The translations under genes were made by a program, and so were the position numbers. The notes beneath the pieces were generated by a model. That model saw only the letters and a program-made list of their open reading frames with translations. It ran no database searches and was not told the DNA's origin. A DNA stretch of 64,000 bases from Stropharia rugosoannulata (taxonomy: Eukaryota > Basidiomycota > Agaricomycetes > Agaricales > Strophariaceae), in NCBI GenBank assembly GCA_028532985.1, contig JANCIK010000003.1, positions 2,180,001 to 2,244,000 of the forward strand. Direction: 5' to 3'. This document shows, piece after piece, positions 21,170 to 32,823 of this stretch (position 1 is its first letter; the number at the start of each line of letters is the position of its first letter).

Positions 21170-23001
21170 ATGTCCCTCATGACTACTTTGTATTTTCTCT
21201 GTACTTTATCTTTGAACGCGCATGCGTTCAATTTACCTTTTCCCGCTTCACCGTTTTCCGCAGATCATTTGTGGACGCGTTCTGGCGGACTAACGCCACG
21301 AGATTCCTTAGAGAGAAATCCCGATGGTTCTCAATTCATCTGGCTCCCAAGCGATGAATATTCCGGCAAGTCCTTTTTTGAGTAAGTGCATACTTATTTA
21401 TGTATAACTAGCTCTCAATGCTTACTTTCTTACAGCCGCTGGGATTTTTGGGACAGGCCTGACCCTACAAAGTTTGTGGAGTTCTATTTTTGGCACGGCG
21501 TCTACTGAATTGGACATTCTCCAGTGGGCATGTAAAGTGAGCAACGAAGGGACTGTACCTTCTTCAAGCTAATAATCTGCTCAGCTATATCAATAGATCA
21601 GCAGCTTTTGAATCCCGTCTAGCTTATATCAAAGAAGATGGTCGGATCATAATGAAAGCAGACGATACAACCCATCTTGAAAAGGGAGTTTTCAGGAATA
21701 GGTCAGTCTTCAAGAAAAGCTGTCTGGGACTGTCTTCATCGAATTCTTGAAACAGTGTTCGCATCGAGAGCGTAACGAAGTACACTGGAGGGTTGTTTAT
21801 TCTTGATTTATCCCAAGCACCTTGGGGTTGCGGTATGCTTGCCAATACTTGTCCTCTCTTTACTCGTGAGTTAATTCTGGGGTCAATCAGCTGTTTGGCC
21901 GGCATTTTGGTCGTATGGGGGTGATTGGCCCAATGTAAGAGGTCTTGAATCAAGAATGTCGGATTTGATTTAACTAAGTTTCAGAGCGGCGAGATCGACA
22001 TTATCGAAGGTGTTCATGACAATGAACATAACCAGATAGCTTGGCATACAGCTGAAGGTATGTTACAAGGCCTTCTTCTCTATGTATCACTGAACTGACT
22101 TAAATTTTTATTTTCCGCAGGGTGCTACCTAAGTACAAATGCGAGCTTTACTGGGACTCCTAAAAAGGTATGTGCTGGTGGTTGAAGCTATGCCAAATCT
22201 TTCATGACAGTACACACAGTTAGGAAACGGAGAAGCTAATACCAACTGTTATGCACGAATCAATGATAACTCTGGCTGTGGCGTCACGGAGTGGAGCAGA
22301 GCCTCTTATGGCCCGTACTTTGATGCTCAGGGCGGCGGCATCTTTGCAATGAAGTGGGATGAAAACAGTATTTCAGTTTGTACGCACTTGAATAAAGATT
22401 GTCTACAAGTTTGACATACGCTTATGCACTTGTGTTCACAGGGTCGTTTTACCGCGCAGCTATTCCTCTGGACGTTCTTGCTGGAACGCCAACCCCATCC
22501 AGATGGGGAGTGCCCTCTGCCACTCTAGACGCCTCTGGGTGCAATATTTCGAATTTCTTTTTCAATCACTCCATTGTTTTCGGTACGTGATTAGTAGTCT
22601 GTTACCCCGTTGAGCTCATGGAAAATCACAGACATCACATTTTGTGGTATGCACGAGTTATCTTGATTAAATGGCTTTTTATCAAGACATTTCGCTAGGT
22701 GATTGGGCTGGAAACTCGTACGCTACTACTACATGTCCGGGGACATGCGAAGACAGATTGATGAACCCTTCAAATTTTGAGGTAAGGCTTAATGTGTAAT
22801 AACCATTCAAATGTTGCTTCAAATCTAATCCTGTTCTAGAATGCTACGTGGGATATCAATTCATTGAAGGTGTACAAGAAACAGAATCTTACAGTACAAC
22901 TGCCAGACACCTCCTCGGCGTTTGGCAAGTCCTATTGGGAACTTAGTGCGCTGTTTGGCATAACTCTATTGTCACTCTTCGTACCGTTTATCTTCCATTG
23001 A
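21170..23001 (+). CDS. Secreted or GPI-anchored GH16 family glycoside hydrolase
   Basis: Thirteen exons: 21170-21381, 21436-21471, 21525-21536, 21585-21701, 21756-21832, 21891-21934, 21985-22057, 22121-22167, 22220-22379, 22442-22582, 22632-22646, 22699-22781, 22840-23001 (392 residues). Signal peptide at 1-20 (ends NAHAF). The GH16 catalytic motif is GEIDIIEG (nucleophile Glu, Asp, acid/base Glu), preceded by GLFILDLSQAPWGC, AVWPAFWSYGGDWP and followed by NQIAWHTAEGC, GGGIFAMKWDENSISVW, IPLDVLAGTP and FDITFCGDWAG. These are typical of fungal endo-1,3(4)-beta-glucanase-like GH16 proteins acting on wall or host beta-glucans. The C-terminus is hydrophobic (ALFGITLLSLFVPFIF), suggesting a GPI anchor or membrane tether. 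Exons 3 and 11 are 12 and 15 nt long and are both required by frame and motif. Confidence 0.92.
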
Positions 23002-23079
23002 TCCCCGCTAGACTTCATACATACTATGCGCCTTCTAGGTATTAAGTGGAGGTAGATTACTACAAACTACATTCTGTAA

Positions 23080-24519
23080 TTAGAGCTTCATCTTCCACAC
23101 CAATTTCTCGGGATCAGGATTCTCATCGCCATGAGGCTCTCCAAAACTGGCTCTCAGCGGAGTAACGCTGACCATTCCATGGTAAATGGCCCAACCGTCG
23201 GAACCGACAGGAAGAGTGTCCGGTAGGGGAGTGATGAGGCCTTTCATCTCAGGTCCCCATTTGAAAACTAGGTCCCCTGTCACATCCTCACCTGGATCCG
23301 GCCTGGAAGCTCTGGGGCCCTGATTCGCCCCCACAGAGCTATCCACACTGAGACTCTGTGTAGTCGAGGTATGCCCAGAAACGTTTTTGAAAAGTCGACC
23401 ATAAGAGTTGCGCCATATACGGGTCCAGGCAATTTTAAGACCTTCAGGGGATAGAAGCCCTTCAATCAAAGGGATGTTGACGCTGTAGAGATCAACCTCC
23501 CCGTCCCGCAAGCCACATTCGTCCTCGTCCCAGTTGGTCCAGAGATGCTTGATGATGCGGCATCCTAAGTCATGGGCAGGCTCAAAGTATTCAAGGGGAG
23601 TTGGGTGCACGACTGTTCCGTATGAGAGTGCGATAGATCTCTTCTTAGACAATGCGGCAGACATTGCGGCTCCGATGGTACCCGAAGATAACGCGAAAGC
23701 CGCTGAGTAGATTGACAAACTCAGATGTTAGAACACAGGCGCTGGTAATCTCAATGCTGAGGACACACCGGAGGTGTTGCGTCCTAAATTGGGACCGGAT
23801 ATCTAAAAATACACACAATCATCTCAGCGTAAGGAAATCATGCATGAAGTCGGCGTGAAATAGTAATTACCACTAGGTCTATCTCGTCGAGATAGAGGTT
23901 ATGTAAGGCCACATTGGCGCACGTCGCTGGGGTCTACACGAATAATTATAATTATGTGTCATGCAAGCAAACGAGAAGAAAATTCTGCATACGCCATCAA
24001 GCAGTATCCATTCGGCCTGTGGAACCAATGTGGAACAATCAGCAATCGAACATGGGTTTATTCCCTAGCCAGGAGACTGACGAGTTCGCCGTCCTGTAGT
24101 GGACGTGATCTACTGGTGGTCTCGCCACTTCCATCCGCCCTTGGATAGAAGTATTGTCCCTTGGTCAATTCCTTAATGTGGTAGGCTTTCCCTAGATGCA
24201 TATGGTACCTGGTTAATGAACGACGGCGATAAGTATGTGATTTGGACAGCACTAACCAATCCAAGATTTTTGGGCGCTTGGAAGAACAACCTTCACGTCC
24301 CAACCTTATCGAAATATCGGGTGCCTGTTGAGCCAGTAATATCTGAAGCCGACGCGCCACCCACCAAGCTGTTCCGTCAAGAAACGAAACAGGCCTAAAA
24401 CATAGGGGGATTCTAGGACGTGCGGTGGGCCATCGTCATTCTTGCGAGCGTGTCAGACAGCGTCAGCAGCGGAGAAAGGTGCGTACAGTGAGCAGAACTC
24501 TGGGATTGCGCGTGGCCAT
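23080..24519 (-). CDS. SurE-like phosphatase/nucleotidase
   Basis: Eight exons: 24519-24487, 24440-24365, 24304-24257, 24191-24082, 24016-23993, 23933-23871, 23802-23769, 23702-23080 (336 residues). SurE-fold enzymes are metal-dependent phosphomonoesterases. Motifs in order: VLLTNDDGPP at the N-terminus (metal-binding Asp pair), SPYVLGLFRFLTEQLGWDVK, VVLPSAQKSWIGKAY, EWILLDGTPATCANVALHNL, LVISGPNLGRNTSAAFALSS, RSIALSYG and DLYSVNIPLIEGL. The GTPATC and SGPNLGRNTS boxes are diagnostic. The gene is fungal-type, resembling the SurE half of yeast Pby1, but no tubulin-tyrosine-ligase half follows within this frame. Its start is 131 bp from that of the divergent RasGEF gene. Confidence 0.92.
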
Positions 24520-24650
24520 CGATAGAGGAGCGAAATGAGGCGCGACCAGGCACAGGGTCCGGAGGAATGACCGTGGCACATTCTAATTTCTGGTGTTGGA
24601 CTTGCAAAATTCCATTACACTCTCATCGCCACCATCACCTCCTCCTCACC

Positions 24651-27600
24651 ATGTCCTCTTCCCAACAACTTCCCTTCGTTCCCTCTCTCCCTCCACTTCA
24701 GCTTCCATCTTATGATCTCACATCCCTGTCTGTCACGCCGTCGGACAAACCCACTTCTCACCTTCTCCAGTCGCCGTCCCTCTCAGTAGCAGAGTCTTTT
24801 TCGACGGCATACACGTCTACGACGCCCGCTGACGACTCTCAAGATCTCTCGCGAATACCGTCTGCTTTACTGGTCCCTCCGAATAGTCTCCGCAAGTCCG
24901 TTTCTGTTGACTCCTTCGCGCATTTTACACGGGACGACGGCAGGCCTCCATTAACTGACGAATCGGACTTAAGTCCAGTTCCAGCCCATTCTTCTTTTGC
25001 TGCCGACGAGACAGAACCTATACCTGCCTGGTCGTCGCGATCCCGAGGCTTAAGTTTGAGCTCGATACAACAGAGTTATCAACCCGTAGACTCGGATGTA
25101 GACCGCTATGAGCCGTCCAGCCTGCCCGCAGCGGAACGTTTCCGGCGACAGTCACTCAAAAGCCCCGAGTCTCCACAGTCCCTATTGCGGGGTGGAGATT
25201 TGACCTTACCGTCTAGAAGTAGCTCAAGCAACGTGCCGAATCTCACCGAGCACAGTGACCTTCCTTCCGTTGCATCCGCATCGTCTTTTCAACCGACCCA
25301 CAAGAGAACGAATCCCTACCAACTTCCCACCATGGGGCGCTTGCGCAGCGGCAGTTTGGGATATAACAGACCGCCTGCAAAAGTAGTAAATCCACCAATA
25401 TCTCCATTTGTATGTCTATTATGCATAGATTGCTCATTCTCCTAGGCTAATGAGAACAGAATCGACAATCTCCAACCAAGGCTGAAATAGTCATTCTTGT
25501 TATAGGTACCAAAGGTTGCGGTAAGTCTACTGTAATAAAGAAAGGCCTCTCCAGATTCGGTCTGGCCGTGGATTGGGATAAGGCCCCGGCGGATGCATCT
25601 GGCACGAACAGGACTCGATGTAAGTACGTCTTAACTCAGTCATTACTTACAAACTAATGCTTGCAATATATAGACATTCGGCGAACCGGCAGCATGCTCC
25701 TCGACCAACCACCTGAGTCCCCGGGTAGTGTTCCTCAAGCCTTTGACGTGCTAGAGGTTGAAGTACAGAGGACAAACGACGGTCTTCTGAAATGGCCTCA
25801 AGGTCTCCCACCTATAGATGGGGTGGTAATATGTTACGACTATTCCGACATCAACTCCTACCGGCCCGTTGAAGGCTTACTAAGTTAGTCTCCTGTTCTA
25901 TTGTTGTTTTGTACATTCCCTCACTGTTCATCAGAGCACTATCGAGGCATGATGTTACCGATCATGGTTCTTGGCTGTAAAACAGATCTCAAGCATGATG
26001 TTGACCCACACGACGTAGTTGGGATGCTCGCGCAATACGATACGGGTTTGATTGAAGTGTCGAACACGAACGATGAAGGGAAGGCCAAAATGAGGAAGTC
26101 ATTTGACTATCTAATTAAGGCAATTTTGCGCCAGAGAGGTCCGTTCATGGTTCTGGAATTTCTCCATCACGAACCGGCTAAAATACCTCATCAAGGTCCC
26201 AACCGTATCGTGGATAACAGAAATCCGGCCACGCCTAGCATACTGGTTTCTGACAATTCCTTACACGCGCCCACGAACTCTCCAACGCTGACACGTCCAA
26301 ACCGGAGTTCTACTAACATTAATGCTCCAGAACTATCGGTTTTAACTTCTAATTTGTATGACGCATCCCTTCATGGAACACCGGCTTCCCATATCTCCTC
26401 TGCATCGGTGTTGACTTCCAATCTGTATGACACCACCTTGCAAGGCACGCCAACCTCCCATATCTCTGGGGAGCTCGTCAATAGCAATGATATCCCTCAA
26501 GGAAACGCGCAAGAATCAGACTTCCAGCATCCAGATTACACGCCCGATCGCGATTCGACCGGAAACTCTCCAAATCTTAACGGGGAATTGGAGCAGTACC
26601 TTGACCAGCCAGCTCCGCCAAAAAAAGAGCCGTCAGTCCTTCAGTTGGTCGACATACTATATAATCTGACGCGTCACGTAGACGCCCGTCCCAGTATGCA
26701 GAGCTAGAAGAACTTCTAGACAAGCTGCTTTTTCTTGCGGTCAGCGGTGATGGTGAGCAAGTGCATTATCAATTATTGATATTCTGACTGGTACCTCTGT
26801 AGAACCCACATACGCCATCCATTTTCTCCTTACCTATAGGAAATTTACAACACCTCGATACGTCTTACTTGCGATGCAGAAGCGAATGCGACAGCTAGAT
26901 AGCCCTTGTGGTGATCCCATGTTTGCTTGCTTTGCACAGATGAGGTGCGCCTGGTTACTGCTATGTTGTCTTATGCTGAAATTGTTCTTCAGAATTTGTC
27001 ACCTTCTTGAGACATGGATCAACAGTTATGCCCACGATTTTGCCGTCAAAGGGACAGCAGGCGCTCTGAATGCACTGATCAAGTCGATCATATCGAAAAC
27101 CCACCTGTTGCATTACGGGTCGGAATTCCTTCCTTTCCTGGAGCAGCTTCCTTCTCTAGTGGATGAAGATACGGCATGGGCTATGAAGGCGGATGTATCA
27201 GACACGGATAGTGATGATTACACACCAGAGGAGGAAGAGGAGATCAGAATCGGGGAGCCAGTCGAACCTGAGATTTGCAGTCCGGAATTGCCAAGTCATT
27301 CACCTCAAATTATTTTCCCTCTTAGGGAGCGGAAGGCAAGTTTACCCTTATCGAAAGTTCGGTTATCGGTATCGCATAGCAATGGTCATCATCCAACGTC
27401 GGCAGAAACACATCCTAAGCAATATATCAAGGATCTTGTTAAACTAGCTCAAGATGTTATGAACACTGACTCTGAAGAGATTGCTCAAGAAATTACCCGA
27501 CAGGCCGTAGGACGTTTTATGATTATCAAAGTATGTGACAGTAGAATTACTTGTTACGCTTGACTTACCCTTGTTTATCAGCCACGAGACTGGTTAAACT

Positions 27601-28461
27601 TCACTTTTGTATCCAAAAAACTGCCGGGCGAACCCATCACAGCTTACAATGCCATGTCTAATCACCTGGCCGACTGGTGCGTAGACACAACTTTACACAC
27701 CTTCAAAAAATTTGACCTCGCTTTTCAGGGTCGTGAGCCTCATCTTATGTCATGACCGTCCAAGGCAGCGAGCTCGACAGATCGAGAAGTTTGTTGATAT
27801 CGGAGTGAAACTACGAAACCTCAATAATTATTCTGCTTTGCGAGCATTTGTGGCTGGCATCAACAATGCTAATGATGATGCTACGATGGAGCTTTTCAAG
27901 TCCAAATCGCATGATCATGCCAAAAACCTTAGGTCATGGGATGTGCTCCTACAGCAAGTACGCGCACACAGGGCTTACAGGTTGGCTCTGCGTAACTCAA
28001 AGGGTGCATGTATTCCTGCAATGTCAGTCTTCTCTACGTCTACTATGGGCGTTCAGTCCTGACCCTTTTGCAGGGAAGTCCACATATCTGACCTCATTCG
28101 GGCTCAAGAGGGTAACGGTGACAGGAGTCCTATTTTCCCCTCTAAAATCCATTGGGGTAAATTTAATATGATGGGCCGATTTGTCACCACAACAGTCCAA
28201 TGTCAGAACCAATGTCGCAACTCTAACGATTACGATTTCCCAGAACGTCCGCATATAGCTTCACTGCTAAACCGTTGTGACGTGATGAGCACTGAAGTGC
28301 GTGTTATCTGTTTCTGCTTGGTTCACTTGTTTTGCTTACCATTTGCCCAGATGCAAAAGTCGAGACTCAAATCTCAAGATGATTACTACGAAGAGCCTTC
28401 GCCAACCCCACCTTCCCAACCTGTCAATGTTACAGGTATGCGAAGAATATTCTTCTGGTGA
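24651..28461 (+). CDS. Ras guanine-nucleotide exchange factor with N-terminal degenerate Ras-like GTPase domain
   Basis: Exons: 24651-25409, 25460-25619, 25674-25883, 25935-26647, 26695-26752, 26803-26944, 26993-27530, 27582-27676, 27729-28022, 28074-28296, 28351-28461 (about 1100 residues). Layout: Ser/Pro-rich 1-255; P-loop domain about 260-445 (GTKGCGKST, then VICYDYSDINSY, LGCKTDL, EVSN); low-complexity linker with two near-copies of VLTSNLYD; RasGEF_N about 615-750 (DEPTYAIHFLLTYRKFTTPR); RasGEF catalytic domain about 840-1060 (ITAYNAMSNHLADW, QRARQIEKFVDIGVKLRNLN, NYSALRAFVAGINNA, PAMEVHISDLIRAQEG, INF-like IHWGKFNMMGR). The GTPase lacks a DxxG motif and has CKTD for NKxD, so it may not cycle nucleotide. 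The 26648 donor (GTCGAC) is weak. An in-frame ATG at 24567 is an alternative start. Confidence 0.82.
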
Positions 28462-29310
28462 TCTTCCTCTCCTGTCACTCGCTTTGTCTGTATCATTTTG
28501 CTTCTCACCCACACATCGCTATCCCTTGCTTTGATATACATTGTGCTATCATCATATTCTCCACATATGCATACCCACGTACCTATGATTCTCGTCGTGA
28601 AATAGATTTATGGATAACCCACCCCAAATGTTTGCTGACTCGGATGTTTGCCGTCCTCACCTTCTTGTGTCGAAGCTCTTGCTTGGCTCTTGCCACGATA
28701 ACCAAAGAAGTCTCGGAGAAAATGTAATTGTTTATTTTTCCTTTGTCCTATCACCTGAAAAGTTGTGAAAGAGACTTCAAATCCTTGTTTGTGTTTGTAT
28801 ACATACCAGCGAGTCGAGAAGCAAAGTAAATATTGAACATTAATTTTATTACTCTTAAATCCCTCTTCAACATTGCTTCAACGTTCTCTATACTTGCCCT
28901 AGGCGAAGATTGGACGAAGAGAATCTAGGAGGAAGATTCTGTACGGCAGCCGGTTATTTCTGCTACGGAACGATCACGTGAAGGTCCATTCTCTTGCACG
29001 GTGACTTGACGATTCACTAAAACGTTGATCCCGTTTGTTCACAATCTATATGAGGTCCTCTTGATACGACTTTTCTTTCATTCAAGACCTTTCATGCTTT
29101 GTGCAACCAATACAGGAAATTGGAATAACCGCAGCGTATAATGCTCTAATTTCGAAGAAAGCGTCGTACAGAAACACCTATAAGCATACATACTTAGTAT
29201 TGCAAAATTATTGGTCACACAACTCGCACAGGACTCTCTGAGCCACAACCGCTCTTCTTCCACATTTGATATAAATCGTCACTGGATTAATTCGCGCTAA
29301 ATTTTAACCA
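28462..29310. other. Intergenic region between the RasGEF gene and APC4
   Basis: About 850 bp, AT-rich. No gene was recognised. A 7-bp inverted repeat with a 7-nt loop (AGAATCT/AGATTCT) lies near 28920-28940. The region should contain the RasGEF 3' UTR and the APC4 promoter. Confidence 0.5.
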
Positions 29311-32300
29311 ATGGCTACAAATGCATTTTCGTCACTAGCGACTATTCGTTTACATCTACCTGCTCGCCTTGTCCCAAATTCATGTTGTCCCGATAAGGAT
29401 CTCATCGTTCTCTTCTCTCGGCTGGGTGGAACAGACCGAATGAGTTTGTGGAACTCCAATCAAGGCTCCAGGATATGGGAGGTTGACGTAGGAGAAGGAG
29501 ATAACCAAGCCACTGGAATTGCATGGAGTCCCGATGGTGTGTATACCTTTCCATGAGCATTGAGAGTCAAACTGAGGAGTCATAGGTCAAACTATTGCAA
29601 TCATGCAGCACCCCCCGGCTGTATCGCTACACTCTCTGCAAAATGGACGTTCCTTTCTCACTCTGGAATTAGAATCCAATTCAGAGCAGAGCACGGAAGA
29701 AACGAACCCTCACCTCTCTGGGGTATGGTGGTTCTACCACGAAATAAAGTCTCAAACTAAGGGCAACATACCAGACATTTTCAAAAGAAACGACATAATT
29801 GTAGGGCGCGTTCCTGTTATCCTGTGACAGGCTTTTCATTGAATATCACTCAGACAGGATCTGTGCACTCACTCCTAAAACTTCTACCTCTTTTGGACAA
29901 CTTACAAGAAGACGCAGACAAGTTGACGTGTGTATTTGACTCCTGGAGCCTATATTAAAAGCTTATGCCATGATGAAGGGCCACTGATCTTTTTGCTTTC
30001 CAGGGGTCACTCACCCTCAAAAGCCACAAAGCCACATTACCAGAGGTAATTGCTGAATGGCCAACCTTATCTGCTGATCTCGCGGCTGCATCAATAGGCG
30101 CACCTTGCGGAAAACTCACTTCTGACAACACGCATCTCGATGACGCGGACAAATCGAACCTGAACAGTATCCTGCTCGTGGTGGATAACACAGGACACCT
30201 CTTTACTTATCTAGATGGAACATTCCCCCTTGGCTCCATTCCGATAGGCAAGGACACTACTATCAGTTGCCTCTTGAAACACGCACAACGCCCAATGTTT
30301 ATAGGATCGTCTCATGTGGTCCGATCTGGGCAACCTTTAACAAGTTTAAGGCCTATCAGGATTGAAATTCCGTTACTTGCTCAGCGTAAGCCGCGTGACC
30401 TAGCCAAAATGTCATCGACCGCCCGAGAATTGGCATGGCATGTTTTGCGTGTTGGCAAAGACATGCGGGACGCTTGGTTCGGGACAGAAAGCAACACAGG
30501 CGCTCGAGTACTCGGCCCACGATGGGTCCAGCAATTGCGAGCAAAGCAAAAGGAAGAATTCGGCGGTCTGTATCTCGTAATTGATTACTTTGCGCACAAT
30601 TGAACTCTTCTTACAGAGGAAGATGTAAACCCCATCCTTGACCTGACTAGCCTTTTGACTACGGGAAGATCTTCAGACTCATTATCTGACTTTTTGGGTA
30701 GTGGCGAACAAATGAGTGAAAGGGTGAGCCTTCCCATCAACACTAGGTCACTGAGTACAGTATTCAAGGACATGAGTCAGGGCATGCAAAAATGGGAATC
30801 GACGGTTACGGACGCTCTTATTAAGTTGCGTGACTCTTCAGAGAAGCGTGTTGCCCCAGCTCTGCAGAGATTACATCTTGTGTTGGAAGAGATCCTCGGA
30901 TGGTCGAAACTGTGAAATACATCCTTTCCTAATCAGTACAACGTTACTAACCTTTTTCAAGGCCCCAGTTTTCTCTATTTGATCTTTCAACGGCTGAAAT
31001 TTCAAAATGCCTCGACCTTGCCAGCAATGGCATAGTAATAGCAAACTGGTTAGCAGCTGCGTCTCGGACGGAGCTTTCGCGATTCCGAGAATTCATCTCT
31101 TGGCTCCGTTTTGGTGTGTGCCCATCGTTTCCCGGTATCTAGAAACTCACTCTTTCCAGAGGTCAACAATATTAACAATGTCGAAACGAATGTTCCCCGC
31201 CATGATTTGTTGGAAGTCAACAGTTATTTCATCAGTGGGTTGGTTACAAGCCAACTGGACAAATGGTTTATAGGTCCATGTCCGCTTTTCAAATCTTCCG
31301 ATCTGGGAGTTTTGGATTATAATCATGCCACGCTGAATGAGGCGCTGGACTACGCGTTTAAGATAGCTAGTGATCCCGCTGAATTGGCGTGGCAAACGGT
31401 CTGAATTTTCTTAGGTGACTCTGTTCTGAGGTCTGACTTTTTAGTTAGGCTGCACCAAAACAAGATATAAGTAATCTGGATAGAAACCTTGAAGCCTTGG
31501 TTCAAGAGCTTACAAGCTGTTGTGGTCGAGTCTTTCACCACGCGGCTGGTGCAGCTTCTAGGGCTGCAGTTGTTTCATCTGATCCTGTACTGGGAAAAGA
31601 GCCAACACCTGCAGAAATTCAGTCTTCCGAACACCTCAATTTCCCTGTCCGAGAACATGCCGTTCTGAGTGAGGTGAATAGCTCTGCAAGACATCTGTAC
31701 CAAAACTAAGTAGCTTGCAGGCCAACGAATTCTTACAGTATTTGGCTTTTCATATACCCTCAAACGATAGTAATAATATGAGTAAGTGCTACAAAGCTTT
31801 GACAAATGTGTTCTACTCGACTGACGATTCATAAGTGCTGCTGTGTAAACTTCGTTTTGGGATCGAAACACCTGAGGTGCCGTCTGAAATTGACGTTGCG
31901 CTTCTCGAATGCTATCTCCCCGAGGAAGAAGACGAAGTAACAACCAACCTTGAACTTCTGGATGCCGATTTCTTTGACGATGAATGTGTCGTAATTGTTT
32001 ACCGGCTGCAGAACAAACAGAGTAAGTATATTAGAATGTTCTTGTGACAATGTCCTAACAAAATTGCAAATAAGGCTTTATAGCTACATTCAATTATACT
32101 GATATAGCATATCAAAACTTGCAACAGGTCGACTTCGTAAGGGCGTCTACACGCCAAGATTTGATGCAGGACGCCTTAGAGTCTTGGAAGAACGGACAGG
32201 TAGGGAATCGACGCTCTGCGGCCAGAGCGGTGCTGACTACGGAGACATGACTTTAGATTTCCGTGGTCAAGAATGCTATAATGAGACGAAGAGCGTTGTT

Positions 32301-32457
32301 GGGCTGCAAGGGCGGAGGGGTATCTCTGTCGCTGAATGGGCGTGTCGGACGACGCGTGGCTTGTGTGCTTGACAGTGCAGGGACTCTACTGGAAACATTT
32401 GATATGGAAGGCGATGCAGAGGATTTGGAAGTTTTGGATGATACAAGGGCAGGTTGA
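29311..32457 (+). CDS. APC4: Anaphase-promoting complex subunit 4 (Apc4)
   Basis: Exons 29311-29536, 29586-29800, 29854-29931, 30004-30565, 30617-30911, 30962-31113, 31160-31398, 31449-31673, 31721-31781, 31836-32021, 32075-32199, 32257-32457 (854 residues). Apc4 is a scaffold of the APC/C ubiquitin ligase that drives anaphase entry. The N-terminus is a WD40-like domain (DLIVLFSRLGGTDRMSLWNS, GIAWSPDGQTIAI), the middle carries the Apc4 helical domain (QGMQKWESTVTDALIKLRDS, LQRLHLVLEEILGWSKLPQF, LSRFREFISWLRFEVNN) and the C-terminus ends in the typical RRRALLGCKGGGVSLSLNGR and RRVACVLDSAGTLLETFDME block. Exon 3 was ended at 29931 because that is the only donor keeping frame. Confidence 0.9.
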
Positions 32458-32823
32458 TATTTCGGACCGCGTCCGGGGGTGCCTGCGTCGACGGGATTCA
32501 TTTGAGGAGAATCAGCATCCGGTGTTGCTCCTTCTAACTGGATAAGGCATGTTCGGGCGGATATTGCGGTGAGAATAAGGAGTGCAGATATTGTTTACCG
32601 GCGTCTGTGGCGCCCACTTTTAATGGCAGCTGAATGGAGATAAATCTCGGGCGATTCGAGAAAGAGCGTGAGCGCCGCACAGGCCAAACTTAACTATGTA
32701 TGCAACGTCGGCTAGGGAAACGACTTAAAGGGCCGCGGACCCTCTCCTCGTGCCCAATGATTCGAATTCTTTTTCCGACGCATTTCAACAAAATCGGCCC
32801 CCTTCTTGTCCTCTCCCCTAACA
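32458..32823. other. Intergenic region between APC4 and the bZIP gene
   Basis: About 365 bp with no recognised gene; it holds the APC4 3' end and the bZIP promoter. Confidence 0.5.
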
